A stretch of 55,783 nucleotides of DNA from Acanthaster planci (Eukaryota > Echinodermata > Asteroidea > Valvatida > Acanthasteridae): positions 339,713-395,495 of the forward strand of contig NW_019091525.1 of assembly GCF_001949145.1 (NCBI RefSeq), written 5' to 3'. This document shows positions 38,701 through 44,700 of this stretch, in pieces (within the stretch, counting starts at the first letter, position 1; every line of letters begins with the position of its first letter). The position numbers and the translations under genes were made by a program. The notes below the pieces were generated by a model, which was not told the DNA's origin, searched no databases, and saw only the letters and a list, made by a program, of their open reading frames with translations.

Positions 38701-41700
38701 TCTGTGAGGTGTGAATAACAAGCTTTCAAAACCACATTCACCATTCAGTGGGGTACAAATAATCCTAGCCTTCAGAACTACATGTACATGTAATTAATGA
38801 TAAATTCAAACCCAGTTGCATGTACTGGTACATTAATCCGGTTTGCATACTGGTGAAGATTTGCTCCTCGACATGTACATGTAATTAAAAGCCTTTAAAT
38901 TGAAGATGAAACAATTTCAAATCCAGCAACATGATATGTCTCTCAATTTATGGTGAGTACCATTCTGAAGATATTTCAGAATTTGACATATAGCAAAGAA
39001 TTCTCAATTAGGAGAACAACACTTGACCCAAATTTGGAAAAGTGATTTTGTTGCACTCTGTGGTAAAAGCATGAAATTTGCCATGTGCTAAAAATTCTTT
39101 TAAGACTGAGACGTACATGTACCATCTCTGATCCTGCAGATTTTGTTTTTTTAGGGGGTGGGACTTTTTGTGAAAAGGGGATTCAAAAAATAAAACTTAG
39201 AAAAACTGTTCTGAAATGTGATCCACCTTTTTTATAATTGGATGTAAGCATGTACAAAATGTTAAGCACTGGTATTTTTCATTTGAAGAGATGTTACTTC
39301 CTTTTACTTTGTGGGCATGGTTTAAATTAGCAAAGGATGCAGTTTTTGAGAACATTTTACTTCACTTCTGTAAAAGTACCAAGTACATCAAGTAATTAGG
39401 GGGGCCAGCCACGAATCGTTTCAACAATCAGGACCCATTCATCAACGGGGGGGACTTTATTTTGAAAACAGGGGTACAAATGTGAAGTTGCGCAAGTACT
39501 CCAAATGAATATGTTCCTGGTTTTATCATGCTTTATCCTATACCCAAGGTACCGTGAACAACTATTTCCAAGAAAGGACTTGCGTCAGAGAGATGTTAAT
39601 TGATTTTGAATTTTTAAACTGCCTGACGTGTATACACTGTATACGCAGTGTTTGTCCCAGAAGGCTTGTGAAAAAAATACCACAAAAAACCACAAGCATA
39701 CTCTGGTGGGACTCAAACTTCTTGCTTACTAGTCTGCACAAGTGAGCAGGGAGTCATGGGTTCAAGTCCCTCCCGAGTACGCTTGGGGGGTTTTTTACAA
39801 GCCTTCGGGGGCAAACACTGAGTTTACAGTGTTATAATACACGTTGGCAGGGCAAAAATCCAAATCAATTAACATCTCCCCGATACAAATCCATTCTTGG
39901 AAATGTTAAGATCTATTGTTGGTCCTGTCTGTTTTCGGGGTGCAACTTGTTCAGATGCACAGAATAATTAACTCAAACAGCCTTTTTATCACACTTTACT
40001 AATGCAGAATAGACTGATTTGTTAAGCCCTACCCATAGTCTTTTGGTCAATCCTACAATAACTGTGATTTGTACTTGATATGCATGCATGTGTGTATGAT
40101 ACACATGGTTGCAGTATTCAATGTTACACTGAAGAGGAGCAGTGAAGAGAACAACGTTGTTGCCTATTGTACATGCACAGTGGGCGGGGATTAGTGTATC
40201 ATTCTATGTAGGTACTACACTTGAATATCTAAACCGCTTTCCAATTGTTGCAGGTTATTTTTGTTGGAGATTTTAGAATGTGCATTTTTGTGATAGAATC
40301 ATAAAACTCTCCAAAAAATGACAGCCTTCGAATTGCCCACTGCCAAATGTACCCCAGTAATGCTACTGATGCACTTGTGAAAATGGTGGTCTGAATGTCT
40401 ACAAACAAACAGAATTACACAGTTACAAAATACACACCTGTTAGCACAAAAATGTAAATTAAAGCAATAGTCAGTGATAACTGTGAAAAAGGCACCCAGT
40501 ATCAAAACAAATATAAAAATGTGCATGAATTTGAACACATGCTGATGAAAGTGAATGCTTTTTACTGAAAATGGTTTGGGAAAAATTCTACTAAAATGTT
40601 TTACATTACTGTATCAAACATTTTCAGAAGCTGCCTCTAAAACTTTTGGGGAAGATGATAGATGTTCAAATGGTTGCAAGTGTCATCTTTTGTGCGTTTA
40701 TTTACTTAATGAAAACATGACTAGATGTTTTAAACAGTTTGGTGAGATTACACATATTTATTGTACGCCAGTGATGGAGGACTCCAGTCCGGACTTGAGT
40801 TCAAGTTAAATCTCCTAGTCCATTCAACATAAATACATTCTGTGTGAAGCATCAACTTTCTCATACATGTAATCCTCTCCTTGTTGTGCCAATCATCATT
40901 ATACCAGAGTGACATCATGTAACTCTTTCATACAACCGAAGTCAATACTTCTTTAAAAAGCACTTTTATAATTTCTAAATGCAGAAAAAAAAGTTTGTTC
41001 ATCATATTTGGATCCCTGGAAAGTATAGAACAGCCTAGGACTGACATGAAGTTTTTGTGCCCAGTCTTCTGCTATGAAAACTTTCAACGGCTGGACTTGG
41101 ACTTGGCTCAGACTTGACAATTCAGACTCAAACTTGAGCTCGACTCGGACTTGGCTTGGACTTGGACTGGACTTAGGCCTTTATGGACTCAGATTGGTTT
41201 GGACTCAGGCTTTCATGGACTCGGCTTGGGTTGGACTCAAGCCTTCATGGACATTAGATGGACTTGACTACATCACTGATGCATGCCCCTTTTCCAAAAT
41301 GTTGCCCCAACCCACTTAGAGTAGACAGGACACTGTATACATGCAAATGTGCATGGACAAATCAAACTGATTTGGAGATCTGAAATTCTTTCAGTTAATT
41401 TTGAAAAAGAAATGTTGAATGCAACTCAAATGTTTTTGTACAATTTGTTTATGAAATATGAAAAGGATGGAGTAATGCTTTCTATTGCAACTGTCTGGTC
41501 TACACTAAAGCAGATGGATGATGTAACGGATGAGCTTCTTTCATATAAATACCTGGTGGCATCAACATTTTATTGAAAAATACACAAATGTGGCAGTTGG
41601 TTGATTTTATAATACTAATACAAGAATGATACAATGAGGTTTCCTGTTTGGAGGATGATACCATCTAAGATGATATGGAATGTGATGAGTTATTGTGTTA

Positions 41701-44700
41701 TGAACTACTGCACAAACTGAGGTTTTGGAAAATCAGATCATGTACATGTATGAAGAAATGAAATGTGATGTGTTATTGTGTACCTGTTACTGCGATCATG
41801 TGTCCGTATCTTTTGGAGTGATGTGTTTGATTTCACGTCTCCTTTTCGCTTGAAAAACCTCTGGCCAGCTTGTGAGACAACTGCCACCTTCTTCCACTTA
41901 TTTCCCTCTCTCCCTCTTGGATAATCCTCAGGTTCAGAATAGACTTCTGAAGCAGAGGTATTCCCTGCGAAACTAGAGGAAACTCCTGAGGAGGTTCTGA
42001 TAGAAGTGACTGGGGAACTAGGCCCACTGGATGAATACTCATACCTGGCACTTCGCCAACTATCCTGCCTGGAACTGGCGTATTCTGAAGATGTGCGACT
42101 GTCTTGCCGCCTTTTATGGTGCCGTCCTCTTCCTGGGTCACTGTGTTGCTTCCCTTGCAAGGATGCGCGTGTGTCTGATCTGAGATCTGATGCAGTCAGT
42201 ATAGGGAGAGTGGTTGGATCCTTCTGAGAATGCCTAGCTTTAGCCAATGATGCCTTCACAAGGTCAGAACCAAATAGTGGAACACTGTCAACTTGCAGTT
42301 TGGAGTAGTGCCACTCTCCAGTTTCAAGTTGAATTTGCCTACATGGACATATTTGAAGAGAGAAATTATAAATGCGTGTGAACTATTGATCAAAAGATTA
42401 AAAGGCCTTCAAAAACAAAAACGAAAGTGCCCTTCATGTACAACCAATCAATAAAAATTGTAACAGACATGCAAAGCATCCACTCATACACGTAGTTGCT
42501 ACATGTACCCATACATGTACAGGTACAATAAACACGAATGAACAAATGAATGAAACAAGTGACATAAACAGTGCCCTCTAGTGTCTTAGAAATATGAGAA
42601 AATTTATTCTAGAGCTGTGGCATCTTTCATTGCATATCAAAATAATGCTACAAAGCCAGGGAATTCTTGTTTTTTTTAGGCAAACTGGACAAATGTTAAG
42701 TGATTGAAATACATTCAGCTTTCTTTAAAGGGTTTCTGTACTGCAGTTTTTGTTCATACAAATCTCTTAAATGCACCCTCGCGTCTCAGTTAACCCTGTT
42801 TTCGGATTTTTTTTGCTATTTCAAAGGGTACTTTGCTGCCAGGTTGGTTTCCATGCTGATGAGTATTTATGGGAAAAATGAAAAAAGAAAACCTCAATGT
42901 TACCCTGTACACTAAAGCAAGCTGATTTTTTTTACTTTGCTGAGGCAAAGTTTATTTTCTGTGGTGATCCATTGTTGTGAAAATGTACAGTGTACCAGTA
43001 GCAATAAGCAAACAATTTGGCAGCCCTCTCTTATAAATGTTTCAGTGAGTAAATTCTGAGGTAATGATTCCAAACAACAAATGCACTGAACTGTGTCTTC
43101 CCTGGATTACATCAGTGTTGTAGTTGACAAGACTAGATGCAAGACCATGCACAAGACCAGTCACAAGTAACAGAGTGAACAATGACAAAGGAATGCATTT
43201 GTTGCAGTTCATTTGAATAGCTGGTGACTTGAATTCAGACTGGAGGTCTTGTGTTGGTCTTGAGCTGGTCTCATGTGGTATTGTGAAGGTCTTAAGTGGT
43301 CTCGACTACAACAATGGATGACACGACAGCAATAGAACCCTCAGTTGTCCATGAAAGCATGCATCATTTTTGATTTTTAGAAAAATGCCTTTAATTCATT
43401 TACATCTAAATTAATAGTGATTTCAAATACCTGGTAGTGTTAAACATTATCAAAAGTATCAAAAATCTAAGAAAAATTAATTAATGCTATCCTTTAAGCC
43501 AAGGCTCACACAAAATGATCAAGGCAACAGTCCTCTATTCAATTTTATTCAAAACTACAGCTTAGGAAAATTGGATGTGGGTAACAGAAGTGCGGTTAAC
43601 AAACATTTGCTACAGGGTTAATACACCCTTGTGAAAAAAATATTCCAGGGCTTTCAAGGTATAAAGTTTGATTTTTCCAGGACTTCATTCCGGTTCTGAC
43701 AGTGATAACCAGACCACGAGGTAGGCCTACACACAGCTGGCATCATAAAAAATAAACATCCCCTAGTCCATTCAATGTTAAGGAATAAAGTTTGACACAG
43801 TCACAGTTTTACTTTTACACTGAGCTTTATTAATTCATAATGACCGGATATATTTAATTAGGTATTCAATAAAGTTCATAAATTTAATAGAGAGTGATTT
43901 CATAATCATAGCCACAACAGACAATTCACCATGGAGCTACAAAAACCGAAGGTAAAATCTGACTACAAGAAAGTTTAGTAATGATCAATGGTGTCCCACG
44001 CATGCAAAGAATCACATTTGGGCACCATCCAAAATTGATTTCGCTTACAGCGCTGCGCACAGTGCGAGTGTGTTCTTGAGTGTGTAGACCCCACACTGTG
44101 AATAATGTATTGTGACAATGTACGCGGGGAATCGATTGATTGCGGTAAATTTTCGGTCACAGTTTATTACTGTAGATCATCTTGCTCTCATTTTAAATGT
44201 AAGATTGATTTTGCTACGATTTCCATAAATTTAAAGGACTTTTTTAAAAAATTAAGCATTTTCCAGTACTTTCTAGGACGGGTATAAAATTCAAGGATTT
44301 TCCAGGTTTTCTAGGAGGCTTGTGAACCCTGTTGCTACACGTACATGTATGTGGGCCTTTATTTTAATATGGGGGCCAATGTGTATTTTAGGGACATCAC
44401 AATTATCATGACCATTTAAAAAAAGACCAGTTTCACTTCCCCATTTAATTTTCATAAGTATTTGTCAATTAATATGCATTGATTACATTCAATTCATTTA
44501 CATTAAAAAATGTTGATTTACACAATAATTGCAAGGGAGAAACCTCATCGTTTCTCACTGTTTTTTTGGTATTTAATATGACGTTTTTGATGACCTGTTT
44601 CATATGACATTTCATACCACTGGCAAAACAAATGAATCGTTTATTTTTTAACTAACCTATCAACAGAAAGGTAAATTATGACATCAGATAAATCTCCAAA

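Larger units (their letters stand above)
35409..41783 (-). other. SYTL intron, 6.4 kb
   Basis: It holds the 24-bp tandem repeat at 35998-36111, an AT palindrome at 37533-37560, an inverted SINE pair at 39618-39850 and a CAGTG-ended element at 40769-41278. A C-rich patch lies at 36630-36660. A frame near 36300-36430 on the minus strand has a plausible acceptor but no convincing donor, so it is not called as an exon. Confidence 0.55.
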
